Assembly: GCA_029245955.1 (NCBI GenBank)
Contig: JAQWOH010000079.1
Coordinates: forward strand, 89,631 to 153,630
Origin: Fuerstiella sp.
Lineage (GTDB): Bacteria; Planctomycetota; Planctomycetia; Planctomycetales; Planctomycetaceae
Direction of reading: 5' to 3'
Length of the DNA: 64,000 bases
This document shows positions 37,447 through 45,002 of this stretch, piece after piece. The notes below the pieces were generated by a model. It was not told the origin of the DNA. It ran no database searches and saw nothing but the letters and a program-made list of their open reading frames with translations. Within the stretch, counting starts at the first letter, position 1; each line of letters starts with the position of its first letter. Position numbers and translations under genes: made by a program.

Positions 37447-38673
37447 GTGAAGCAATTAGCTTTGATTCTGATATTTGGTGGTGTCTTTGTCCTGGGCCTG
37501 GTTGCTGAACGCTGGATCGTGTCACCAGATTACGTTCCTGTGCCTGGTAAGCCGCAATCCGTTGCGGCTGCGGCGTCGAATCCTCTGGCCGGCGCCAACC
37601 CTGTGACGACTGCTGTCGCTCCTTTTGAATCGGTAGCTGACGTTGTTGGGGAGGCCAGCGATGGAACTGTTCGGGCCTCATTTGAGGTGTTTGCCGAGAA
37701 CAGGTCGACGGCAGGGGCAGAGATCGTAACCCATGTGCGGCCGTCCATGAAGGTGACCCGTGACCAGGTTCGGTTTGCTATCACAGAACGTTTTCCGCAT
37801 CTTTCTGCCGAAGCTGTGTCCGGATGGACGGACACCTATGAAGGAACTCCTCTGGACGAACTTGAGCTGCTGCTGGAACAACGGCAAAGCCTGCCATCCA
37901 TTCTTCCCGGCAGATCAGTGTTATCGCAGGCTTCGTCCGAATTCAGCAAGCTGCAGCCGACGCCAATTGTCAGTCCGGGGCCAATTGTCAGTCCGGGGCC
38001 GTTTGCCAGGGCCTCTACGGTCATTCATCAGAATCTGCGGCGTGCGGCGACTCCTGGCTTTCGCAGGCGAAGAATCGTGACCGGCCCTGAACCCTTCTCC
38101 GCCTCGACGGAGTCTGCAGACGGGCTTCGACAGCGTCAGGTCTTTGATTTTCGGCCCGGTGCAATTCATCCTTCCGGACAACCGCTTCATCTGGCAATTG
38201 TCGATCACCCGGAGCTGATGTTTCAGCTGCAACCGGGAAATCTGCTGACACGCAGTGGCGCGTTTATACGTCTGGCAGACGGAAGGCTTGGCATCGAAAC
38301 TGCAAAGGGGGCGGTTGCACTTTCCGGGCAGCTGGTCATTCCTGAAGAAGTGGGCGCCATGTTCGTCTCGACAACCGGAGTCGTTCGATTTAACGATTTC
38401 AAAGGCAAGGTTCACTCTGTCGGGAACCTCAGGCTGGCCGTTGTCACCGGTCTGGGTGACCTGGACAGCTTGAACGGAGTCTTCTTTACAACGTCGGCCG
38501 CACCAGCAGCGATTCCCACCACAGAGGACACTCCGGTCATGACCAACTCACTCGAATCTTCTAACGTCGACATCGATCTCGAGTGGAAACTGGCCGATCA
38601 TTATGCTCGACTGAACAGCATGCAGGGTGTCGATGAGTCTGATGTTGACGGTCTTGATTATCCCCGGAATTGA
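37447..38673 (+). CDS. Membrane-anchored FlgF/FlgG-like rod-protein homologue
   Basis: A 408-residue protein from GTG 37447, chosen because AGGAGG lies 7 bases upstream; an ATG or GTG further back has none. Residues about 3-20 form a membrane anchor. A middle section includes SVIHQNLRR-type similarity (STVIHQNLRRAATPGFRRRR), matching the N-NLANxxTxGFKR helix of flagellar rod proteins. Then GAIHPSGQPLHLAIVDHPEL, LTRSGAFIRLADGRL and IPEEVGAMFVSTTGVV match the FlgF/FlgG core. A membrane anchor, a long Pro-rich linker and the absence of flagellar neighbours are unlike true rod subunits. Its position behind the MlaFE operon hints at an envelope-spanning role; this is inference. Confidence 0.62.
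   Translation: MKQLALILIFGGVFVLGLVAERWIVSPDYVPVPGKPQSVAAAASNPLAGANPVTTAVAPFESVADVVGEASDGTVRASFEVFAENRSTAGAEIVTHVRPSMKVTRDQVRFAITERFPHLSAEAVSGWTDTYEGTPLDELELLLEQRQSLPSILPGRSVLSQASSEFSKLQPTPIVSPGPIVSPGPFARASTVIHQNLRRAATPGFRRRRIVTGPEPFSASTESADGLRQRQVFDFRPGAIHPSGQPLHLAIVDHPELMFQLQPGNLLTRSGAFIRLADGRLGIETAKGAVALSGQLVIPEEVGAMFVSTTGVVRFNDFKGKVHSVGNLRLAVVTGLGDLDSLNGVFFTTSAAPAAIPTTEDTPVMTNSLESSNVDIDLEWKLADHYARLNSMQGVDESDVDGLDYPRN
37963..37998 (+). repeat. 18-bp tandem duplication inside the FlgG-like gene
   Basis: ccaattgtcagtccgggg occurs twice in a row (37963-37980, 37981-37998), encoding PIVSPG twice in the linker before the rod-like domain. In-frame, so probably neutral. Confidence 0.9.
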
Positions 38674-38720
38674 GTTCGGCGAAGCCATAACGAACACTGA
38701 CATTGGAAAAGGAATTGGGA

Positions 38721-39266
38721 ATGCGTGTGAACGTGTCCGGCTGCATACTGGAGTTGCTGCAGGGCGATCTTGTGGAACAGACGGTTGATGCTATTGTGAA
38801 CGCGGCTAATTCCGGGCTGTCAGGCGGTGCTGGTGTCGATGGAGCGATCCACGCGGCCGGTGGGTCGGCGATTATGGACGACACGCAGGCGAAGTACGCT
38901 GACGGGTGTCCGACAGGTAGCGCCGTGGAATCTGTGGCAGGGCTGCTGTCAGCCAAACACGTCTTTCACGCCGTTGGACCGGTCTGGAACGGCGGAAAAT
39001 CAGGCGAACCGGAACTGCTTTCGTCAGCTTACCGAAAGTGTCTGCAACTGGCCGGGGACCACGATTGCGAAAGCATCGCGTTCCCTGCGATCAGTGCCGG
39101 CGTCTACGGTTATCCGCTCGATCTGGCGGCCAACGTTGCATTGAAAACCTGCATCGACTTTCAGAAATGGCACAAGCAGCCTCGTGAAGTACGTTTCATT
39201 CTGTTCAGTGAAGGCGTCTTCGGAGCGTTTGCGCGTTCGCTGGAAACGCTGGTTGAGATGAAATAG
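38721..39266 (+). CDS. Macrodomain protein (ADP-ribose-binding hydrolase)
   Basis: A 181-residue single macrodomain. The binding loop reads NAANSGLSGGAGVDGAIHAA near residues 30-50, followed by DGCPTGSAV and the second loop SAGVYGYP near 130. This pattern matches MacroD/YmdB-type enzymes, which remove ADP-ribose from proteins or deacetylate O-acetyl-ADP-ribose. The residue after NSGL is Ser where many have Gly-Gly-Gly. ATG 38721 is preferred over TTG 38703 and has GGA upstream. It follows the FlgG-like gene by 47 bases, and may share its transcript. The stop codon lies in a repeat region. Confidence 0.88.
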   Translation: MRVNVSGCILELLQGDLVEQTVDAIVNAANSGLSGGAGVDGAIHAAGGSAIMDDTQAKYADGCPTGSAVESVAGLLSAKHVFHAVGPVWNGGKSGEPELLSSAYRKCLQLAGDHDCESIAFPAISAGVYGYPLDLAANVALKTCIDFQKWHKQPREVRFILFSEGVFGAFARSLETLVEMK

Positions 39267-39310
39267 GGCTTCAGATGAAATAAGACGCATCGCTGCGGAG
39301 TTTTGCCCTA
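39256..39310. repeat. Direct repeat and inverted repeat spanning two converging stop codons
   Basis: agatgaaata occurs at 39256-39265 and 39273-39282. tagggc (39264-39269) is the inverse of gcccta (39305-39310), so the TAG stops of the macrodomain gene and of the Nramp-like gene both lie in the arms. It may be a weak shared terminator. Confidence 0.5.
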
Positions 39311-40993
39311 CCCCAGGAATTTCAGCAGCGTCTTGTAGACACCCCAGCTGCCGGCAGTGAGCAGTGCGACGCAAGATAAAATCAGGAACGTATCCCAGAG
39401 TCTGCCGGGGCGCAGGCGTTTGTCAGTTTCACGGTAACGGAAGTACATGGAACTGAAGCCAATGATCGGCAGCATGACAGCCTGAGTGACTCCGGCGATC
39501 GCTACCAGTATGACCGGATTGGGGAACAGGTTGTACGCGGCGACACAGGCCAGTGGCAGGACGACTGACCAGATGGTGACCATTTTTCTGCGAGCTGGTG
39601 AGTCGGCGTCTTTTGTTCCCAGACCAATGACTCCCAGAAAGTCAGACACCATGCGGGCGTTGCTGGCGTTGGCAACAAGGTATGTGGAATACAAAACTGC
39701 GATAGCTCCGCCCAGAAACAGCCAGCGAGCGTAGCTGCCGAAAATCGGAACGTAACTTTGAGCCAGCGTGCTGACCATGCGTCCGCCTTCCGGGTTGCGT
39801 CCCTCGGAATGCAGTACGGCAACCCCCATCAGAAAGAACGCCGCGGTTGCTACGGTGTATATGACCATCGACGCGAACGCGTCGTACTTCATCACTCGAA
39901 ACCAGCCTCTGGCCCGATTGAGCCACGCATCATTGTCTTCACGCGGACCCACCGAACGAGCGTAACCTTTTTCGAGGCACCAATACGGATAACTAATCAG
40001 TTCGGTAGCACCTACTCCGATGATTCCGAACGTCGCGAAGGCGGTTACCAGTGCGTTTGGGACATCCGGAAAACCGAAGCTCAGCCCCTGCACCAGCATG
40101 TCCGTCGTAATGGCGTAGCGGTCTGTCATCTGCAACGCGATGACGTTCCCCATTGTTATGATCGAAAATGAAACAACCAGCGTTACGGAAAATCGTTCAA
40201 TCAGTTTGTAACGACCGACGAACAGGACGGCGGCCGTCAGCAACCCAACGATAATAACCCAGATTCTGTCATCGTAGGTCTCAAATGTGGTCAGACTGTT
40301 TCCCGCTGAATCGGCCAGCGGCAGGCCGGCTTTCGCCAGGCGGACCAACTCGACACCGCGTTCGCCGAGCTGTTCGAGATCGTGTCGGATCCAGCCCATT
40401 CGGGTTTCCTGAATCTTCAGGGCTTCGGGCGAAAGGGTTGCAAGGTCGGAAACACTGTCCGGCGTGTTGACCGGTGAATCGCCGGCCTGAAATAATTCCC
40501 AGTCGGCGAACGCTCGAATGTCATTTTCCGCCGGTGTTCGGACTGCCTCGCTGAAATCGCCTTTGATGGGTATCGTCAGCGAAAGAGCCTGGCCAACGCC
40601 GCCAACGATGCCGCCGAGCTGGCCGACAGTCGTCATCATCATGAATCCCCATAACATTACGATCCAGTTAACACGGCCGCCTCTCGGGCCGGGTACTCGG
40701 TTCAGGGACGACAACGTTGTTTCGCCGTGACTGATCGTGAACCGTCCGAGTTCCAGCTGCACAAAGACTTTCACCACACAGCCGAGCAGGATCAGCCACA
40801 GCAGCGCAATTCCTGCTTCGGCACCGGTCTTCGTGGTCATGATCAGTTCGCCGGATCCAACGATGTTGGCCGCGATGATTAGTCCGGGCCCCACCTGTCG
40901 CAGAATATTTCGCACTGTGGTCGGGGGCTCGACGATGTGTTCAGCCCCGCGCCGATCGGCGGTCGTGGAGTCTGGAAGTGTCGGTTCGGCCAT
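39308..40993 (-). CDS. Nramp-related membrane transporter lacking the DPGN motif
   Basis: A 561-residue protein with about eleven membrane helices. The start of helix 1, GPGLIIAANIVGSGELIMTT, aligns with the Nramp pattern GPGxxxxxxDPGN, but the metal-binding Asp and Asn are replaced (GSGEL). The helix-6 Met-Pro-His signature is also not seen. A hydrophilic insert of roughly 100 residues (about 150-260) sits between early helices. Nramp proteins import Mn(II) or Fe(II) with protons; the loss of the ligands argues for another substrate, though it may be a different branch of the APC superfamily. Converges on the macrodomain gene. Confidence 0.75.
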   Translation of the reverse strand: MAEPTLPDSTTADRRGAEHIVEPPTTVRNILRQVGPGLIIAANIVGSGELIMTTKTGAEAGIALLWLILLGCVVKVFVQLELGRFTISHGETTLSSLNRVPGPRGGRVNWIVMLWGFMMMTTVGQLGGIVGGVGQALSLTIPIKGDFSEAVRTPAENDIRAFADWELFQAGDSPVNTPDSVSDLATLSPEALKIQETRMGWIRHDLEQLGERGVELVRLAKAGLPLADSAGNSLTTFETYDDRIWVIIVGLLTAAVLFVGRYKLIERFSVTLVVSFSIITMGNVIALQMTDRYAITTDMLVQGLSFGFPDVPNALVTAFATFGIIGVGATELISYPYWCLEKGYARSVGPREDNDAWLNRARGWFRVMKYDAFASMVIYTVATAAFFLMGVAVLHSEGRNPEGGRMVSTLAQSYVPIFGSYARWLFLGGAIAVLYSTYLVANASNARMVSDFLGVIGLGTKDADSPARRKMVTIWSVVLPLACVAAYNLFPNPVILVAIAGVTQAVMLPIIGFSSMYFRYRETDKRLRPGRLWDTFLILSCVALLTAGSWGVYKTLLKFLG

Positions 40994-41152
40994 GGAATGG
41001 ATACTTCAATGGGTTAAAGGAAGATCGCCGGTGCCGGACAGTGGTTGGTTGAATTGCTGCTTTATGCCAACACAAAGTTACTATTCTGGTCGCTGCTGCC
41101 TGGCGGCGAACTGACGAATCGCGTAAGAATGCACCCGGGCGTTATACCCATA

Positions 41153-41494
41153 TCAGAATAACGTGGATGATTCGGCGTTATCATCGTCAGCGTTGGTTTC
41201 CGCCGCGGAATTCTGTTGCCTGCTGATCGTGGTCGTTGCATCGAAGGGGGTGGTCCGGATCGCCCCATCGTCCCCGATCCGGGTAAGAATCTCTATTCGC
41301 TGGGCAGCGTTGTCAAGCTGGCGATGGCACACTCCCAGAAGCCCCATACCGCGTTCGAATTTCTGCAGAGACGCTTCGAGCGATTCCTGCCCGGACTCGA
41401 GGACCTGCACGATTTCCTGCAATTCGTCCATGGAAGCTTCAATCGACGGCTCGGCGTCAGTTTTCTTCTTCTTGCTGCCTTTGCTTTTGGCCAT
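41153..41494 (-). CDS. xseB: Exodeoxyribonuclease VII small subunit
   Basis: A 113-residue protein. A Lys-rich start is followed by the XseB helical core SIEASMDELQEIVQVLESGQ and LEASLQKFERGMGLLGVC. The tail beyond about residue 75 is acidic and probably disordered, longer than in the E. coli protein. XseB binds the large subunit XseA to degrade single-stranded DNA into oligonucleotides. ATG 41494 opens the conserved part; the frame continues to 41557 without a ribosome site. No xseA is within the window. Confidence 0.9.
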   Translation of the reverse strand: MAKSKGSKKKKTDAEPSIEASMDELQEIVQVLESGQESLEASLQKFERGMGLLGVCHRQLDNAAQRIEILTRIGDDGAIRTTPFDATTTISRQQNSAAETNADDDNAESSTLF

Positions 41495-41630
41495 GCTGAT
41501 CACTCTCAGGTTCTTTGCTGAAATGCCGCTTCGGACGGCTTCAAGTGTCCAGGGCATAGTAAGACTTTATGCGGGAATGACGTCATTTGGAAGCGTCTGG
41601 GCAGCTATCGACGCGACGAGGTGCGGATGC

Positions 41631-42323
41631 TTACGTTGCGTCGTCACGTGCTGTTGCGGCTGGCGCTGATTCTGTGACTACGTCCACGAGCTCCTGTCCG
41701 CGATCGAGCAGAAGTTGGCGTGCCCATGCCAGCACCTCGATATTGCAGTGATCCATTGCCGGTAGTTTCACTCGTTTCAATACCTGATTAATACGAACGA
41801 ACATGCGTTCGTCGTCCGCGTAGTCATCAAGGAATCGTTCTTCTCGAAATCGATCGATAAACCACGCCAGTCGATCCGTTGATTGTGCGGCCATCTGATT
41901 GACGGCCGACTCCACCGCCGCGGCGTCAACCAGGCTCATTGCCGAGTAATACCGGTCCAGCAGAGTTTCGTCTCTGACCGCCAGTGTGGCGTCAAGCATC
42001 AACTCAACGACGATGTGTCCCAGGAAACCGGGGCGATGATCGAATCTGTCCGGCATACGTCGCCGAAACTGCACGCTGAGTTCAGCTTCCATCTGTTGAA
42101 ACGATTGGGAACGGTGAAATACATCGTCGTCATGGTGATGCTGCAGAATTCCTTGACCAACGTCGCGGACGTTATGGCAGTCTGTTGCTTCGATGGCCGG
42201 ACGCACCAAATGGCTTCTGGCTCGAACGCGGCGATTCACGACGCTCAGCCAGTCAGGAACTGCCGTTCCTGCCAGAAACAAAGGAGACTCCAGAAACCGA
42301 TATCCATGGGCAAGGTAGTTCAT
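41631..42323 (-). CDS. AcpH-like (acyl carrier protein phosphodiesterase-related) protein
   Basis: A 230-residue all-helical protein. It opens with MNYLAHGYRFL and LAGTAVPDWL, similar to the MNFLAHLHLA and GNLLADF start of AcpH. A GILQHHHDDDVFHRSQ segment corresponds to the family's GIxLHRxIDxFTD metal-binding area, and FLGHIVVELMLD follows. AcpH removes the phosphopantetheine arm from acyl carrier protein; whether this protein does so is not certain. It lies 136 bases upstream of xseB on the same strand. Confidence 0.6.
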   Translation of the reverse strand: MNYLAHGYRFLESPLFLAGTAVPDWLSVVNRRVRARSHLVRPAIEATDCHNVRDVGQGILQHHHDDDVFHRSQSFQQMEAELSVQFRRRMPDRFDHRPGFLGHIVVELMLDATLAVRDETLLDRYYSAMSLVDAAAVESAVNQMAAQSTDRLAWFIDRFREERFLDDYADDERMFVRINQVLKRVKLPAMDHCNIEVLAWARQLLLDRGQELVDVVTESAPAATARDDAT

Positions 42324-42498
42324 TATGCAGAGTCGGAATGCTCAGTGTCGGAAGACGAAACAGGCTGCTGATCGTAGAAATAAACGGATTTTGAGCCTAT
42401 TCCAATCGTTGACCCGGCGAAGATTTATCTGACTGGATTCACAATGACACGACTTCGTGCAATCATGACGCATCGTCCATCCCAACAGGAACCACGTT

Positions 42499-44097
42499 AT
42501 GCTCCACACTTATTGCACCAGTGACCATCGGACAGTACAACCTGAGATTCAGTCGGCGGATCGTCGTATCGCCGGAACACACAGGGGCGGACCGCCAGGT
42601 CCGGGGAAACGCTGTCTGCAGGCAGTTTTCCTGACTCTCGCAGTCTGTAGCGCCGCCATACTGCAGGCGGCTGACTGGGCCCAGTTTCGCGGGCCCAACT
42701 GTACCGGAATTGCAGAAGCCACCGGTCCGTTGCCGGAACAGTTCTCAGCGACTCAGGCCGTTCGATGGAAAGCGGAATTGGGGGATGGAATCGGCTGCCC
42801 GGTCGTGGCCGCCGGACGACTGTTCACTTCGGCCATGATCGATGACAGGACCGTCGGACTTTACGCGTTTGACGCAGAGACTGGCAAGGAACTGTGGATG
42901 CGTTCGTGGTCCGCCGGTGATGTTGACGAAATTCACAAGACGAACAGCCATGCAGCGACCACTCCCGCAGCCGACTCGGAAAGAGTCTATTTTTATTTCA
43001 GTACGCTGGGAATGCTGACAGTTGATGCAGCGACCGGAAAGGACATCTGGAATAAGGAACTGCCGGTTCCTTATTTTGTGTTTAAATGGGGGGCCGGGAT
43101 GTCGCCTGTTTTGTACAGGGACCTGCTGCTGTTTTGCCAGGACGATGACCTGAATCCGGCCTTCTACGCATTTGATAAACGAACGGGCAAGTTGCGGTGG
43201 AAGGATGATCGCAGCGACATGGCTGTTAACTATTCTCATCCAGTGATCTGTCAGGCGGAAAGTGGTGATGAGATTGTCGTGGGCGGCACAGGTCTGCTGA
43301 TTGGATACGACCCGGCAACGGGTAAACGACTGTGGCACGCTCGCACACTGCTGCGGAACATAAAAACGACGCCGGTGTGTGCTGACGGCATCATTTACAT
43401 TTCACTACAAAGTGGAGGTATCGCCAATCAATGGCTGGCATCCGTTGATCGTGCTGACACGGGCAACAGCGACGACCGGATCACAAGAGATGAGATTCAG
43501 GCGTTTGTGGGTAAACGGCCGGTACCGGAAAGCTTTTACCGCAAGACGTTCGGTCGTGGGGACCTGGACGGCGACGGCGACCTGGAAGGGCAGGAACTGG
43601 ACGTCGCATTTCTTAATCCCGACAACTTTGCAGGGGCGGCGTACGACGCGAAAGATCCGGCTGCCGAATTCATCCTGGCAGTCAAAGGTGGTGGGCGAGG
43701 CGACGTGACAAAGACTCATGTTCTGTGGAAGCATCCCACGAAGCACACCGATCACATTGTCTCACCGATGGTTGTCAATGACCGCATGCTGCTGGTCAAG
43801 GGCGGCGGAATCGCCACCTGTTTCGACACGAAGAACGGTGAGTCTCTGTTTGGTCCGGCTCGAATTCGTAACGAAGGCGACTACTTTGCATCACCGGTCT
43901 ACGGTGACGGAAAAATATATGTTGCCAGTGAAAACGGACGAGTCGTTGTTCTGAGCGACGGTCCGGAACTGAACATTCTTGCCGTGAATGATATGGGCGA
44001 TTCGATCCTGGGAACTCCGGCCATTGCGGATGGCGCTCTGTTCATCAGAACTCGACGGGCTATCTTCCGAATTCAGAAGACCAATGTGGTGGAGTGA
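42499..44097 (+). CDS. Secreted PQQ-like beta-propeller protein with EF-hand
   Basis: A 532-residue exported protein. After a 40-residue basic stretch comes a hydrophobic leader ending near residue 55 (AVCSAAILQAADWAQF). WAQFRGPNCTGIAEATG is the typical start of planctomycete PQQ-repeat proteins, and repeated blades contain AFDAETGKELW, VDAATGKDIWN and YDPATGKRLWH. A calcium-binding EF-hand, GDLDGDGDLEGQELD, is inserted near residue 355. Such proteins resemble BamB or quinoprotein dehydrogenases but lack proof of PQQ binding. AGGA lies about 10 bases before the ATG. Confidence 0.88.
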   Translation: MLHTYCTSDHRTVQPEIQSADRRIAGTHRGGPPGPGKRCLQAVFLTLAVCSAAILQAADWAQFRGPNCTGIAEATGPLPEQFSATQAVRWKAELGDGIGCPVVAAGRLFTSAMIDDRTVGLYAFDAETGKELWMRSWSAGDVDEIHKTNSHAATTPAADSERVYFYFSTLGMLTVDAATGKDIWNKELPVPYFVFKWGAGMSPVLYRDLLLFCQDDDLNPAFYAFDKRTGKLRWKDDRSDMAVNYSHPVICQAESGDEIVVGGTGLLIGYDPATGKRLWHARTLLRNIKTTPVCADGIIYISLQSGGIANQWLASVDRADTGNSDDRITRDEIQAFVGKRPVPESFYRKTFGRGDLDGDGDLEGQELDVAFLNPDNFAGAAYDAKDPAAEFILAVKGGGRGDVTKTHVLWKHPTKHTDHIVSPMVVNDRMLLVKGGGIATCFDTKNGESLFGPARIRNEGDYFASPVYGDGKIYVASENGRVVVLSDGPELNILAVNDMGDSILGTPAIADGALFIRTRRAIFRIQKTNVVE

Positions 44098-44453
44098 ATT
44101 GCGAATGCAATTTTCGATTCGATATGTAAAGGCTCTGACTCTGTGTTGCTGCACCGTTGAAATTCAGCACGCCGAGGCTGGCCGACGATGTTCGGCGTTC
44201 TTGGTTAACTCCTGGCGCATTGCAGGGGCCTCTGCCGTGGGTGGCCCTACCCTCCTTTACTTCTCAACGAAAGAAGAGTGAGGCCGTTCTTGCACAGTTT
44301 ATATTTTCCTGCAGAGACTTTCTTTCTTCCTCTGAATGACCTGCCTGAAGATCTATACTTGATCCATTAAATGCAATTGTGCGGTCGGCTCCGAACGCAT
44401 TGTGCGATATGTTTTTTTCTGTTCTTATGATGTACGATCACAGGGCCGGTCCT
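44098..44453. other. 356-base intergenic region
   Basis: A short GCCGA/TCGGC hairpin at 44181-44196 followed by a T-rich stretch could terminate the PQQ gene. The frame of the next gene is open from 44379 but shows no ribosome site. Nothing else supported. Confidence 0.4.
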
Positions 44454-45002
44454 ATGCCTTTGCAACTTATTCGTCCGGATGCTGCTGATATGGTTCTTCG
44501 CGCTTTTGAGCGGCCGATTCATCCGGAACTGTTCGATGCGGCAAAGCAGTGTACGATTCGCTTCGGGGGCCAGAAGGCTCAGATGCGGCTTGGCCCCACG
44601 GGCCACCTGCTGGAGTTTCGGACGGATAAGTCTGTTGTTACGGAAGTCGCAGCTACGAAGTATGAGGGGTTCCCGGAACATCTGAAGGTGATTGATCGGC
44701 GGCTGATCGGTTACCGCACGCACATGATTGATCTGCCACAGGTCAGGTACCATTGCAGCTATCAGCTTGAGAGTGTCCCGCTGGACGTCTATCTGCAATT
44801 GCACCGGGAATTCGAAATGGATGCACAGAACGCCACGATCTCCCTGGTTGTACCGGGCGCAACGCCGCAAAGTCCGGACTGTATCAGTCTGCTGAAATGT
44901 GACGTGCTGCAGGAGGGCCTGGTGGTCCATGCGTTTCACACGTTTCCCGAGAATGCCGCGATCCTCAGAACTCAGACGCTGTTTGAACTGCTGGACTGCT
45001 GA
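44454..45002 (+). CDS. DUF2617-like hypothetical protein
   Basis: A 182-residue cytosolic protein that starts MPLQLIRPDAADMVLRAFER and continues with HPELFDAA, resembling the DUF2617 family, of unknown function. Predicted mostly beta with a few helices; no catalytic motif seen. The start at 44454 fits the family start; an in-frame ATG at 44379 is an alternative. Its last 38 bases overlap the 3' end of the ceramidase gene on the other strand. Confidence 0.55.
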   Translation: MPLQLIRPDAADMVLRAFERPIHPELFDAAKQCTIRFGGQKAQMRLGPTGHLLEFRTDKSVVTEVAATKYEGFPEHLKVIDRRLIGYRTHMIDLPQVRYHCSYQLESVPLDVYLQLHREFEMDAQNATISLVVPGATPQSPDCISLLKCDVLQEGLVVHAFHTFPENAAILRTQTLFELLDC

